Origin: Micropterus salmoides
Taxonomy: Eukaryota; Chordata; Actinopteri; Centrarchiformes; Centrarchidae
Assembly: GCF_014851395.1 (NCBI RefSeq)
Contig: NW_024041150.1
Coordinates: 31,312,305 to 31,376,304 of the forward strand
Direction: 5' to 3'
DNA: 64,000 nt
Shown here: positions 25,049 to 37,097 of the stretch, in pieces
How the letters are laid out: every line of letters begins with the position of its first letter
Numbering within the stretch: the stretch's first letter is position 1
Program-made: the position numbers and the translations under genes
Notes under the pieces: generated by a model
Database searches by the model: none
The model's input: only the letters and a program-made list of their open reading frames with translations
Told to the model about the DNA's origin: nothing

Positions 25049-27172
25049 TCACTGTCCGAACATGTGAGGAAATCCCACTTTAAAGATGACAGGACCCTGA
25101 ATGGTGAAGCCAAGATAGAAAAGCATTGGGCTCAGTGCTGAAGCATCAGGTTCAATCTCTGCTACGGCCATTATTTTCTTCCCTCCAACACAAAGAATCA
25201 CGTCCTGCTTTTCACGCCCCTGTGGCATCGTGGGAGAATGGCATAGCTCTCCCTGGACTGGAAGGAGGATATCTTGGATTTCTGGGATTCCCCACACTTC
25301 CCCCTTGATCCACATTTCATCGATGCGTTTCTCCTTCATTGCTACACATAGTTCAGAGTCAACTTTTTCTTCCACGATTGCATCCAACCTTGATTTGTGA
25401 ATCCATTTGCTCAGTCCGGAGCCCTTTCCCAAAAAAAACAGAGGCAAAAGGTAACGGCCTCGAAGGTACTTGGCATACTTTGATCTGTCATACGCTGTCT
25501 TCATTAATGTGACATACTGTTGCAGGTCACGGTCGAACGTGAGCTCGAGAGATGGTTGTGCAGGCTCTCCTCTTGGTTCTTGTTCCTCGTCGTTGTCCTC
25601 ATCCTCCCAGATTTGGTCATTTGACTCGTCATCTTCTGTGGACGGTAGTTCAACTTCTTCATCATCCTCTTCTTGCACCACCTGAGGCTCTACCTCAGGC
25701 CAAAACAACAGCAGAACCAAAAGGTAAAACTCAGGGCTTCTGTGCCCTACTTCTGTGTCCAAGAATCTGTGTATTATTGTTTGGAGTTCTCTTACCGGGG
25801 TCAGCCGGGGAGAGTTATGCATTTTGTTGCTCAAGATGATGTTGGAGAGGATGTACCTCTCAGCTGCTTCGACATCATCGGTGGTCTCGTAGATGGTCTT
25901 CAAATCATCTCGGATTGCTTCTAAATCAGACACTGTTTTCTCAGCCTCCACAAACCTAGCACGTCTTCCCTTTGACATGAAAAGGCCGTGATTCAGACAA
26001 TCTAGAAGGCCTGTAAAGCTGGTGGATTCAGCTGCTGTTGCTGTTGTGTAGTGTTCGTAACAAAGTACTACATCCCTCCAGAAGTAAGGGGGCTCTGAGG
26101 ATGTCATGTCAGGCTTGGAGTAGGTTAGGTACCATTCAAAAAAGACAAACTTGTCTATAACTTCTTCTTCATTTACTAAGTTTTGGGTGAAACTACTGTT
26201 TTCCTGTGAGAGTTTTTCAAAGGCTATTTTTGCCACTTGCATGAAGCCAAAAAGGCCTCTGTTGTTGAAGAAATTTGAAAGGCTTACAGTACGAGCTATG
26301 TCCTCCATTCCAGGGTCCTCTTCTCTCTCAGCTTTCATCTCCACATCTTTAAATGCGTCGAAGGCATCTTTTGCCACGTTTGAGATTTCCTTCAGTTGCG
26401 TGGCTTTCCTCATCAAACAGTTCTTGTAAATCTGCCCAAGATTGTCAGCTACATAAGAGTTTTTTGGAGCTCTTGTAATAGCTTTCTTTGCCCATTCTTC
26501 AGCTTTTTTATAGTCAGTGATCTCTTCGCGGATGTAAAAGAGACGGGAAATAGTTTGAGGGAAAATTGGGTTCTGTGTGAATTTATCTGATGCCTTTTTC
26601 AAGACAGAGACAGCGTTGTAAAAGTTCTCTTTCTTCCCTATATCTTCAATCATCCTTGAGAACTTCTCTCTACCCCTTTCTCCACTTTCTCTTTTTGTCA
26701 GCAAATCTTTGATGAACTGGAGTATATATGGTTGGGGCTGATCTCCACAAACTGAGAACATAAATTTCTTCATTGTAGCACTCCTGGAAATCCCTAATTC
26801 AGCTAGCAGCTCCACAGCTCTCTTTGCAACCAATGGGTGAATCATATGCACAGAGCTTGAACTGGATGTGCTGATTAAGAAAGTAAAAGGCTTCATTCTT
26901 TCTTCAAAGGGGGGTCCTCCATGGATGGGATCAGGTGGTCCAAGGATCTTTTGACACTCAGGCATCAGGAGGTAGGAATCAGGAGTGTATGCGTTCAGAA
27001 GTGCCAAAAAAGAGAACAGTTGCGTGTTGGTGGACCCCTGGTGTTGTCGCACATACTGTGCAACAGGTCCAGAAAGGTGTTGGAAATATTCCACCAGTGT
27101 CAACTCCGAACCACTAACCAAGGTTTCATCTCTACTGTCAGGGGCCATTATTTCTGTTGAATTACGCTCCAT
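25049..27172 (-). CDS. SAMD9/SAMD9L-like protein, C-terminal half only
   Basis: A single uninterrupted frame of 707 residues runs from ATG at 27172 to TGA at 25049. Motifs match the C-terminal half of SAMD9/SAMD9L, the interferon-linked antiviral and growth-control proteins: SFLALLNAYTPDSYLL, MIHPLVAKRAVELL, the TPR-like APKNSYVADNLGQIYK, YILSNIILSN, SPEFYLLVLLLFWPE, LFFLGKGSGLSKWIHKSRLD and MLFYLGFTIQGP near the end (OB-fold region). Mammalian members have about 1,580 residues; here the SAM domain, AlbA/SIR2-like region and P-loop NTPase are absent. A strongly acidic segment lies at about residues 501-532. Upstream of the ATG the frame is not open. Either this is a truncated stand-alone gene or upstream exons lie unseen beyond 27.2 kb. 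Confidence 0.88.
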   Translation of the reverse strand: MERNSTEIMAPDSRDETLVSGSELTLVEYFQHLSGPVAQYVRQHQGSTNTQLFSFLALLNAYTPDSYLLMPECQKILGPPDPIHGGPPFEERMKPFTFLISTSSSSSVHMIHPLVAKRAVELLAELGISRSATMKKFMFSVCGDQPQPYILQFIKDLLTKRESGERGREKFSRMIEDIGKKENFYNAVSVLKKASDKFTQNPIFPQTISRLFYIREEITDYKKAEEWAKKAITRAPKNSYVADNLGQIYKNCLMRKATQLKEISNVAKDAFDAFKDVEMKAEREEDPGMEDIARTVSLSNFFNNRGLFGFMQVAKIAFEKLSQENSSFTQNLVNEEEVIDKFVFFEWYLTYSKPDMTSSEPPYFWRDVVLCYEHYTTATAAESTSFTGLLDCLNHGLFMSKGRRARFVEAEKTVSDLEAIRDDLKTIYETTDDVEAAERYILSNIILSNKMHNSPRLTPVRELQTIIHRFLDTEVGHRSPEFYLLVLLLFWPEVEPQVVQEEDDEEVELPSTEDDESNDQIWEDEDNDEEQEPRGEPAQPSLELTFDRDLQQYVTLMKTAYDRSKYAKYLRGRYLLPLFFLGKGSGLSKWIHKSRLDAIVEEKVDSELCVAMKEKRIDEMWIKGEVWGIPEIQDILLPVQGELCHSPTMPQGREKQDVILCVGGKKIMAVAEIEPDASALSPMLFYLGFTIQGPVIFKVGFPHMFGQ

Positions 27173-27419
27173 GATGATAAATGTAGACTTTGAGATGCTT
27201 CAGAAAGTAGTCCAGCAGTATTCAAACCTAAAGAGGTGATAAGAACAGAGCCCATGTTCATAATTTAGTTTTAAAACATACAATATCATACATATACTAT
27301 TAATAAATTACATACTTTTTAAGGGGTACCACTTTTAATGAGGCATCCCTTATGGATAGTAATGGTAGTCAGTTGGTCAGTCCACCACTGTGGTCCAGAC
27401 GTAAATATCTCAAATCAGA

Positions 27420-27600
27420 GATGGGGACTCGAGTACAAAAAAAAAAAAATAAGATGCAAAAGGTAACGGCCTCGAAGGTATTTGGCATACTTTGATCTAT
27501 CATACTTTGATCTGTCATACGCTTTCTTCATTAATGTGACTTCAGACTCGACTCGGACTCAAGATGCGGGACTCGAGAACAATGTTTATTTTTAGGAAAC
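27420..27600. repeat. gactcgag-type repeat interrupted by a copied SAMD9-like fragment
   Basis: Words such as ggggactcgagtac (27424-27437) and gactcgactcggactcaag with gggactcgag (about 27546-27580) belong to one repeat. It is split by A-rich sequence plus about 85 bases copied from inside the SAMD9-like coding region (27458-27541 resembles 25444-25513). Within the copy, tttgatct-atcatac is itself duplicated. Confidence 0.6.
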
Positions 27601-30600
27601 GTCTGTCGAGCTTGCCGTTATTCCATCCCTCTGTTACCCATAACCTGCCTACGTAACACGTAGCATCTGTCCTCTGTGAGAGAGGACAACAAACACCGGC
27701 ATCTGCTGAGCCATTCATCATAAACTTTGGCTTTAAAATTTCATACAACAAGACCCAAACAAAGAAGCTCGTTAGTTATGAAAAGATGAACAAGCGTTTG
27801 TTTACTTGCCAAACTTGTGGTGGTCTGCCATCACCTTAATTATTGCTGTTGGCTAGAAAGAGGTTACAAGTTTATTGTTGATCATGTAACCTTACAGTTT
27901 TTTTTAGTTATAATGTTACACTGGTTTGAGAGTCTGGTGGTGTGTTGACTTACAGTAGTTTAAAAGCTCTCATTAACTGCATTGCACATGGTTGTGCTCT
28001 GTAAGTTAAAAACAGGCTACAGCTTTATTGTTTTAGATTTTAAAACTTTATTGTTTTAGATTTTAAATCAAGATACAAAACATATCAGTTTATAATGCAG
28101 AAAGTAAATTAAGTAGGTTAAATTAGCCTCATAACCAAGTATGAGATCAAAATGATGCTTACATGTTAATGAGTCAGGATTAACAATCCAGTAATGCACT
28201 GACATGGATGACTGTGCTGCCTGATGAGAATTGTCTCCTAAACTTGTGAAGACACGCAGTGGCACGATGCATTTACTATTTCTAACCATCTCAATGCTTA
28301 ACCCTATATATGTATATACTTACACACACACACAAACATATTCTGTATATTGTATGTGTATACATATGTACTGTATTTAAAACTCCTGGATCAGCCTTGT
28401 GAACCTCTTCCTGTTTAGCTCGATGCTGCCTAGCAATGCCGATGGCAGATATTATTAGACGTCCTGTTTGACTCTGCAATTCCAATTATATTGAATTTCA
28501 AAATGTATTCATATAGCTTAACGACGTTCTTCATTAAAATCTGCTGCTACTGTATAACCCTACACTATCAAAATGACTTAAATTATGCACTAATTCAAGG
28601 TTAATTTGTGTCTGTAGGCCTTTATAATAAGGTCAACTGGAAGTGTAATCTTCTGGATGCCTTAGCACACCCTTTGAAGAGAGTGATGACATGCTGTCAC
28701 ATTGACAGAGACAGAATGAATGGCTGTTGTTGCAGTTTTAAAAAGTTATTTTAAAAGTAGTCCAACATTCAGAACAGCATTATAATTTGAGATTTTGAAT
28801 ATACCTGAACTAAAACTAGGTTATAAATGCTTTTTCTAGAGAAGCTACAGCAATGTCACTACATATGGCCTGCTGTGAATATACCTACACGTTTGAATTG
28901 GTGTACTGATAAAGTAGCCTACTGATTTTACTAGAGACAGTTCTATTGCCATTAACAAGCGTTAACTCCAGTAATTCTGACGTTATCTTCATGTGCTTTA
29001 GGCTACTTATCCAGCGGGTCCTCTCTGCTCTGCTTCCTCGAAATTATTACAATGTCTGGCAGTTTTTTATTCTATTTTCTATTCCGAGAGCTGCATGCAC
29101 ATCTCAGCAGGCATAACAGCTGCTTAGGGACTTCTTCTAGGGACTCTGCAAAGTCACGCCCTCCCATTGCCTGCATGGACAGTAGCTGGATTCGTGGTGA
29201 GTTCTAGCACAATAAATTATATTTGTTTATTAGATTCAATGTATTAAGCAATTAATAGATTTAGTATGAGTAGAAATGCTGTTTCTGGAGTAGGCCTATA
29301 CAGTACGTCTTGTGTCGCAAGTGTTCCATTTCCACATCTGCTTGCTACAAAAGGTTTACAAATAGGCCTGGTCCTATGTAAACATTGCAGGAATGATTTA
29401 GAAATGTTTAGGAAGTTTTACAATTACGTAGTCTATATACTTTTTAGAAAGGGGTTTGAAACTCTTGTAATTATTAACAGTAACAATTAAGTAATTAAAT
29501 TGCCTAAATTCAGTAAAAAGAGGAAAGAATATGTGAAACTGTTTCAGCAGTACTTCTATACTGAGTCCAATAAGAGATTGGTGACTAAACTTTCATAACA
29601 TATGGACTTAGGATCATTTATCGTTTTTAAACAGTAGCCTTACAATTGGCTTATATAGAATTTAAAAAAGATTACATCACCAAACAGAAGAAGTTCCTGG
29701 AATAATTTAGAAATGTTTTTAAAAGGTAACGATTTTTTTAGAGTAGGGTTTGAAACTCTCACAATTAAGTAATTAAGTAAATTAATTCAAACTGTTTCAG
29801 CAGCAGCAGGATCACCGTGAAGATGATGAAAGATTAATGATAAGATTGATGGGCTGTGAGTTCCAGTATGGTAACATCAAATCATGTTACTGAACATTTC
29901 ATAGAAAAATCAAAGAAATATAAACAACAAATGCAAACACAAATCTTGTTACCTGTTTGAGTTCCTGCAGATGTGTGGGTGACTAAAGAGCCTGAGGATG
30001 TTACTTATATACAGCTTTATGCCACACCTTCTGCATGCTTTACATTCTTGGATCTTTGATCAGACGTCAATGTGTTGAATATCATTCCTTCATGGTGAAA
30101 AATGTTGTATTGTGAGTATCAATACCTTCAACAGCTCGTGCTTGAATGACTATTAAGTTACATTTACACAGAAATGAAAGTGAAGTCCTTCAGCTCAGTC
30201 ATTGCAGTGGTGATAATAGATGTTCTGTTTTCCTGTAAACGTCTTGTACTTTGTACTTCATCAGACTGCAATTACTTGTGTTACATTCCTATTGACATCC
30301 AAAATGAGCATTGCAGACAATTATTTAGATATTTCAGACATTAAAGCTGCTCTAATAAATAGTTTAATTTCAACAACAGATTAAATAAATGTAATATGAA
30401 AGACTGGAGAATTGTTACCCAACTGTGAAGTTCGGCTCAGCTCTATGAAACGATTTAGCATCTTTCAGCTCAATGTTTTGGTTTTACTACCTGTGACTTT
30501 CAGTCAAAACTGTACACGACCTGCACAGCACAAAGCGACATACAAAGTTAGCGACTAGTGAGTGAACATAATGCTAAAAAGACATATTTCCCTAAAGAGC

Positions 30601-31197
30601 TGGTAGAGACCAAAAACACGTTATGTCAATGTTGCTTGTTTGCAGGCTGTTGCTGCTTCCCCCAAGTGGCTAGAAAATCATTTAATTAAGGATTAAGAAC
30701 TGTAGATTTATAACAAAAGGTGTTGTTGATGGTTATTAGTAACAGGACATGAAAGTTCATTCTTTACCAAAAGAAAATCTCAACTCAGGGTCTACTTCCA
30801 AGATTTTTCTGAAGCTTTTAGCCGCATCTCACAGTCTCCATCAGTGAATGAATTTTGCTCTGTTCTCTGGATCATGGCTCAGATGTAAGTTCCATACTTC
30901 ACAAAAACAAAACAAACTCAATCCACAGGGAGATGTGGTTGAAAGCCAAGAAAAGGCTAGAAGGTGGACCTTGAGTTCAGATTTTGTTACATTTGTTACA
31001 TACAAAAATTTAATTCCTCACCACAAATACAACAAAATACAAACCACGTATTATTTTAGTTACTATTAAATGTTACATTTACATAACAACAGAGTAAGTG
31101 CAATAAAAGACATTAATAAAAATGGTTTCACTATTCAACTGTCATTTGATTTACAGTAAAACAAAAGTAACCTTAGGAGTAACAAGTGGGTGTTGCA
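27600..31197. other. AT-rich spacer without recognisable gene
   Basis: No motif-bearing exon was found on either strand. Upstream SAMD9-like domains (SAM, P-loop) were looked for and not seen. Confidence 0.45.
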
Positions 31198-31323
31198 TTG
31201 CAGGTCAAACGCAACTGTTTTATCGGTTCTATTGTGTTTGTCTTGCTTATGGAAGACCTGTCCATTTATGTCAGCCTGCCAGTGGACTTGGACTCCACAC
31301 CCAAACTGGTTTTCCAGCTGTGC
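31198..31323 (-). pseudogene. possible lectin tail exon (T2-like)
   Basis: After an acceptor-like ttcag, the minus strand reads AQLENQFGCGVQVHWQADIN then GQVFHKQD. In length and in the pattern of an amphipathic helix followed by x-W, it resembles the second tail exon of genes E and F (LETNMKSKRISDFKISWKTS) and the C-terminal segments of fish CLEC20A-like lectins. No clear donor follows. It lies downstream, on the same strand, of the broken CTLD exon at 32341-32686, so both may belong to one decayed gene. Confidence 0.4.
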
Positions 31324-32340
31324 CTGAAACTGAATGCAGAATGAATGCTGAAGAATGTTGAATGTGATTAATGTTTTTAAGACATTTAAGAAAGTTGGAA
31401 ATCTCAACATATTTCAGCCCTTTACTGTTAATTACTGTGTGATGCTTTTACTATGAGATTATTATAAATCTAAAAGAGAAAATTTTGAAAATTGTTTAGG
31501 TTGTAATTGTAACCCAGGCATAAAACAAAGGTGGAAAGCCATCTGAATCTGGCCCCTACAGTGAGAAAGGATTACTGTATTACAGCATTTCATGGTCAAA
31601 TAAAACCAAAAGATAAAGGTACAATCCAAATATATACAAAAAAAGGCAGCCACTGTTTTTTAATTGAAAACAGAGGATAAGAAACTACTATTACTCTTAA
31701 ATGTTGTTAAGAGTGTTCTTAATACAGAGTCAATACTAGTTGTCTGCATCAGTAATGTAACCCGCTATAGTAAAAGTGACTATGACCACTTTATGGGTTC
31801 AGGTTGTCTGACATCGTCAGTAACATGAAAAGATGGTGATAATGGACCTATGGCTGATCCAATCTCTGTGGCTGTTTCTGAAACTGAAGGTAATGATGCT
31901 TCATTTATCAGCAACCTAACATTTATAATATTAGCGAGCTAGCCGCACTCCTGCACCTTCTTCTTCCTCCTGTCTTTCTTTTTTCTTTTGGTAGCCTGAT
32001 TTTGAAATGACATGATGCTTCAACATTCCCCTTAAGTCCTCAGCGTCAGTGTGTTTGGAGATAAACTATTTGTACATCCTACTGAAGGAGAAGACTAAAC
32101 CAATGTTTTAGATAAAAAAAATAGTAATATATTTATAAAATAGTAATTAATAGTATAATTTTTAATAACAAAAATTGCAGATGAAACTTAATTCTAAGAT
32201 TTTTAAGGGTTCAAAGAAAATTCCTCTATTGGCCCTACTACCACGCACCCCTTTGTAGCAGTGTCATTATTACTAAATTATTTGCTAAATTCACCTACTG
32301 CTAAAACACATATTAAGTATATATAAAATTAATAACTCAC

Positions 32341-32686
32341 CATTGTAACAGACAAAAGGTAAGCAGAAATAACAATCATTGTCATTCTACTGATACTGGA
32401 TGGACCCATCTGAACGTCGCACAGTTCTGATTACCTCCCAGATTATCAGGGTTACTTTCATCCCAGTTTCTGAAAGAGCCAGTGCTTCCATCAGACCACA
32501 TAAACACGTCTCTGAACAGCCTGATCCAGACACTGTTGTTGTAAGCATGCATACAAATCTCTTCGTGCTGTGCCGTAGTTTTCACACTCACCAGGTCAGT
32601 GTAATACTGTCTGCCGAAGCTCTGACCGTCTTGCCATGACATAGTTGTGGTTTGTAGGGTGTAACTTTCTCTCCCATTGCTGTCAT
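32341..32686 (-). pseudogene. broken C-type lectin domain exon (unit B)
   Basis: The exon borders survive: acceptor ttttcttccag before ATGACAGC, donor AATG then GTGAG, phase 1. The body reads MSWQDGQSFGRQYYTDLVSV, VWIRLFRDVFMWSDG and SFRNWDESNPDNLGG, with a cysteine in QNCATFR. It then needs a frameshift to continue SDGSIQYQ, stop, NDNDCYF and LPFVCYNG. The first CTLD cysteine is also changed (SFG where the family has SFC), and WIGL became WIRL. One lost cysteine, one frameshift and one stop make it a pseudo-exon of the second-CTLD type. Confidence 0.8.
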
Positions 32687-33085
32687 CTGGAAGAAAATAA
32701 TTGATTAATACAGATCAAATCCATCCATCATTCAAGGCAGTTATTTGAAACCATTATGGATGCTGAGGTAATTCGTTTTGTATTTTCTAAAAATTTGTTT
32801 TTTTTGGCAAACCAGAGAGGAGTTTTCACTGATTTCACTGATTTCATTCAGTGGGTATTGGATATTTCGGACTCAATGTATTACACTGGCCATTGACCAC
32901 TTTTAGGCCAACCATCATAAATTAATAAGGGATCAGTATTTCTCCCCCAAAATTGTATCGCAAGCAGTGTGAGAACGCTTTGAAAAATGCATTGAAAGAT
33001 GCATTTTACAGAAAATATAATCAAACAATTAGCTGAATAAACAAAATAAAAATATGGAAAATCCAAATAATTTAAACATTTTAGA

Positions 33086-33200
33086 AAGAGCTGCACAATT
33101 TGGAGAAAAAGTCATATTGTGATTATTGTGGACAATGTTGCACAAAATACGGATATTTCTTAACTCAAACAAAGTTGTGGGTTGATTCTGTTGTGAGTGT
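33086..33200. repeat. interspersed repeat fragment (gctgcacaatttggagaaaaag)
   Basis: This piece matches the one near 10783. Its apparent continuation (cacaaaatttttaatcgttgcccagc, about 33720-33745) is separated from it by other sequence, including the MITE end at 33558. Confidence 0.45.
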
Positions 33201-33557
33201 TGCTCTCAGGAGGAGGAAGCTAAAAAGATCACATATTGGGACAAAGGCATCCTGACTCTGCATCTGTCTAAATCTACATCTGTCCACTGCAGATGCTCTA
33301 TCCACAACCTGAAGGAAGAACTAGTATAGTGTATTAATGTAACATATTAACATTAAAAAAACAAAAAAATTTAAAATTACTATAGTCATTATAATTTCAT
33401 ATAAACTATTTTACCACTAGCTGAATAATAAATCCAGTTACAGCTGTTTCATTTCTGTGGGTTGTTATTATTTATTAAATCCTAGTGCAAAAAAAAGCTC
33501 TACATTTGTTAATACTACATACTAACTTAATAATAACTCAATAATCATATTGTTTAA

Positions 33558-33640
33558 AGAGGTGGCATTATGCTTTTTGTTTTTCCCCTCTCTTTTATGG
33601 AGTTATATATCTTTTTTTGTGCATGTCACAGCATTACATG
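33558..33640. mobile_element. end fragment of the TTAA-flanked MITE, inverted
   Basis: After TTAA (33554-33557) the sequence agaggtggcattatgctttt, then ttcccctctcttttatgg and tttttttgtgcatg, matches the inverse complement of the right end of the element at 35510-36938. The other end is absent. Confidence 0.65.
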
Positions 33641-33769
33641 CTATACAACGTGTTGTTGGTTACCCCATACAGTAACCAAAATGTCAACTTCAATTCATTA
33701 TTCAATTTTGAGATTCATCACAAAATTTTTAATCGTTGCCCAGCACTAATTTTGATTTTATTTATAACA

Positions 33770-35140
33770 CCATCAAAAATATGTATTTGTGTAAAACAAT
33801 ATCATTAAGAAGTTCTTAATATATTCCTACATTTTATTACCTTTGCTGGTGCATGTCTTTGTACTGCAAAAAACACCGTGTGTGACATTAAAAGCGTAAT
33901 GCATTAAAACATGTTTATCCACTGCATTTACCCATCTGAAAAATATATTTATATACAGCATAGTCTACAAGTCCTGGTCCCATCGGACCACATTTAACAG
34001 TCTTTTAGAGAGTCGAAGCTGAAGATGGATTCTGCAAGTCTGTGTGTTGACAGTGGCGGAGGGTCCAATGCAGGTGACAGTGTCTTTTTAAGTTGATGCA
34101 ATTATTTGCAAGATGGAGAAGTGAGTTGGGGAAAGCTTAATCCCATCCCATTCTAGGGAAAGTTTCTGCAGCACCTTAAAGGTGTAGCGCAGTGTTTGGG
34201 GGGTATGCAAAGTTGAGGGCATAAATCAGAATATTTTACACGTTTATTTAAACAGGCATTTTTCAGACAAGAGTGATTGGTAACGTAATATACATATAAC
34301 ATTAAATATGTCAAAACAAGGGCTGGAAACTCACAAAAATATTTTATTTAAAACACCACACTATTATTTACAACTTTAGACGTGTTTACAGGCTAAATAA
34401 AGTAGTCAGCTGCGCTAAAATACAATGCAGTCCTTTAGTGTATAATGTTACACACCAGCCTAGCAGCATGTATTAAGTTAATTTGGTAATGTTACTTTAA
34501 TAACTTCTTTAGTGAAATTGTAATAATTTCAGGTTAGTCAGTATGTACGTTAAACACATCTCCACTTCTGTTCTTCTTTCAACTTACCCACTCTTTGGCA
34601 ACTCTATACCTTTACAGTATAGAAATTAAATAAACAAACGAGCTTTTAAGCATAGTTACATGTGGGCTTTTTTTTTTCTAGCCCTGGTAACGTTATAACA
34701 ATAACGTGGCAGGGGTTTTCTAAGCCAGGCAGCTCTTGAGACAGTGGCAATGATATCACAAAAGTAAAGCCCTGTCATGCAGCACCTCTGTCTCAAACAG
34801 AAACAGATTCAGTTGCCCTGCTTTGGTCTATTACCACTAAAATGGCAGGTATCTTGTCTTGTCCATAAGCGCATGTGTGGATTCAAATGTAAACACCCAC
34901 TTGGATTACAATTTACTTAGTATTTTTAGCTATTTATTCAGCGACTATTAAACTTTTAAATAGTATGTGCATCTATAGTAAAACCTACTCCTTCCACACA
35001 GTTAGTGTATTACATGAATAAAATGTGTAAAGATTTAAATATTTACTTAAGAAATTGTAGATCTCATTGAAACTTAATTTTATAATGTAGAAATTAAGAC
35101 TTTAATATATTTTACTATACCACAAAGTTTGTTTTTTCAG
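33770..35140. other. spacer without recognisable gene
   Basis: AT-rich, with no supported exon. Directly to its right begins sequence duplicated at 57.2 kb. Confidence 0.4.
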
Positions 35141-35505
35141 TGTACACATACGTTGTCATGTCATCCTGCTGACCTAAAGAGACTTACAGGGAGACAGCAA
35201 CAAAAGTGAATTTCAGGTCTTTCTTCTGCAAAGCAAGCAGGGGACATGCAAGAGATTGACACACAGGAGACGACACACTTTTTTCCACAAAAGCTCCCAT
35301 TAGGTGGCTTTAAAATGTCATGCTATCAAAATAGAGGGACATGCATGCAAACAGGACATCCTCCTAGATCATAAAGTGGTTTGCAGGGAGGGAAATTGTA
35401 TGGAAATGTAAGGGAAATGTCCAGATGTACACACAATAACAAGGTGAAAGTTAATTCAGTTGTCGGTGATGCTAAAGTGACATCAGATATTATTATCAAA
35501 TGTTA
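35141..35505. repeat. duplicated block, copy 1 (pairs with about 57211-57540)
   Basis: The stretch from acgttgtcatgtcatcctgctgacc through cttctgcaaagcaagcagggg to gtcggtgatgctaa is closely matched at 57211-57540. The two differ by scattered substitutions and small gaps. This is part of the larger lectin-array duplication. Confidence 0.85.
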
Positions 35506-35509
35506 TTAA

Positions 35510-36938
35510 AGAGGTGGTGTAATGCTCATTTTCAGGTTCAAAATCTTAATTAGGGGTTGTACCAGAACAGGTTTACATGGTTTCATTTTCGAAAAACACC
35601 ATATTTTTCTCATACTGCACATTGCTGCAGCTCCTCTTTTCACCCTATGTGTTGTACGCTCCGCTCTTGAGCTACAGAGTGATGCATTTTACTTGTACAA
35701 AATCTTTGTTGGGAATTGCACATGCGCAGTTCCCAGGTAAGAACTACTAGCCAATCAGAAGCGGAGAAGGGTGGGTCGTAAGAAACAAGGTAATGTGATC
35801 CAAATCAAAGACTGAGACCGTAACCTAGCAGATGTTACTCTCAAGTCCACAACATCATTGTTCCACATCTTACCATTAGGACTAAAGTTGAACTGATCTA
35901 TGCTGCTTTGCCGAAAAATGCTACCATAGCGCAAATCACTAGACTCGACCCTGCTCCGTTTTCCATTGCAGATAGTACCCAGAGATAGTACGTAGCTTGT
36001 CGTCATAGCGACGCCACACACAACTGCTGCGACGTAATGTTCAATGCGACACACACACCAGCACAGCTTTCTCTTTTTAAGTTAAAACGTTTCAACATTA
36101 CTCAGAATGTAAAGACAGATAAGCGTATGAAAACCTTCCAGCTGTGTTTTCCTCTGCCGTTGTTGCTGCAGCGGTCTGTGTGACAGCGGGAGCAGAGGGC
36201 TCTGTGAGCGGGCGGCTGGCCGGCCTCACACGCTGCTCCAGCGGGTTGGCACAGGCTTCCCCCGCAGCCACTTGCGGAGCTCCTCAACTCCGACAATATT
36301 CAAGCACATTTCTGTTTCGCCATCGCTTCAAGTAAAACTGTCAATATTCGAAATCTACACAGCTGATTTCACCTCAAAACTTCTCAGAAGTGGATTTAGT
36401 GATGAAATTCCATTCAAAAACTGTTGCTTTCTGTTGCTGGCCTCTGTCTGGGGCAATGATGATGTAGTTAATAGTGACGATTCTCTCTGACCAATCAGCA
36501 ATCTGTCTTGTTTTCACGTTACATTTTAGTATCCCTCAGCTCGCTTGGAACCTCGACGGAGGTGAGGTGATACGAAAAAATGTACCTGGAAGCAGGTACA
36601 GGTACAACATTTCTACAATGGAAAACCAAACAAAGGCGAGTCGAGCCAAAGGGCCTCCGCTCAGACTAGCTTGGTTTGAGGGCGTGCCTGACCCCGCTAG
36701 CCGCTTGGCAAGCTTTATGATGCGTTTTCATTGTGATGTCACAAGTAAAGGAAGTGAAGGGCTGGACTACAAACGAGCTGTTTTCAAGCGGTTCAGAGCA
36801 GAGTTTTCTGTGGGAGATGGGAACTCCCTTTAGGCTGGACTTTGGGGTTTTTCACTTTGCAAACCAGTTACATGCACAAAAAAGATAAATAACTCAATAA
36901 AGGAGAGGGGAAAAGCCACAAAACATAATACCACCTCT
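35510..36938. mobile_element. non-autonomous piggyBac-like MITE with TTAA target duplication
   Basis: Its ends are inverted (agaggtggt ... accacctct), and it is flanked by TTAA on both sides (35506-35509 and 36939-36942), the piggyBac signature. It is about 1.4 kb with no transposase. A further repeat with tgtacctggaagcaggtacaggtac (about 36515-36640) appears nested inside. The paralogous block near 57731 has the uninterrupted target (tattaactttagttgttct), so this insertion followed the duplication. Confidence 0.8.
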
Positions 36939-37097
36939 TTAACTTTAGTTGTTCTCTTGTGTTAGTCCATGTATTTAAAGACCTGTGAATACATTTTGGA
37001 CTGAATGCAACAGTTTTATATCTGGATTTTAATGACATTGTGGGTTATTTATTCACTTTCATAATACACAAAACCATTATCCGCTCCACATGTAAAG

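Noticed and set aside
36474..36833. 119-residue plus-strand frame
   Set aside because: It lies entirely within the non-autonomous TTAA-flanked MITE and its nested repeat.
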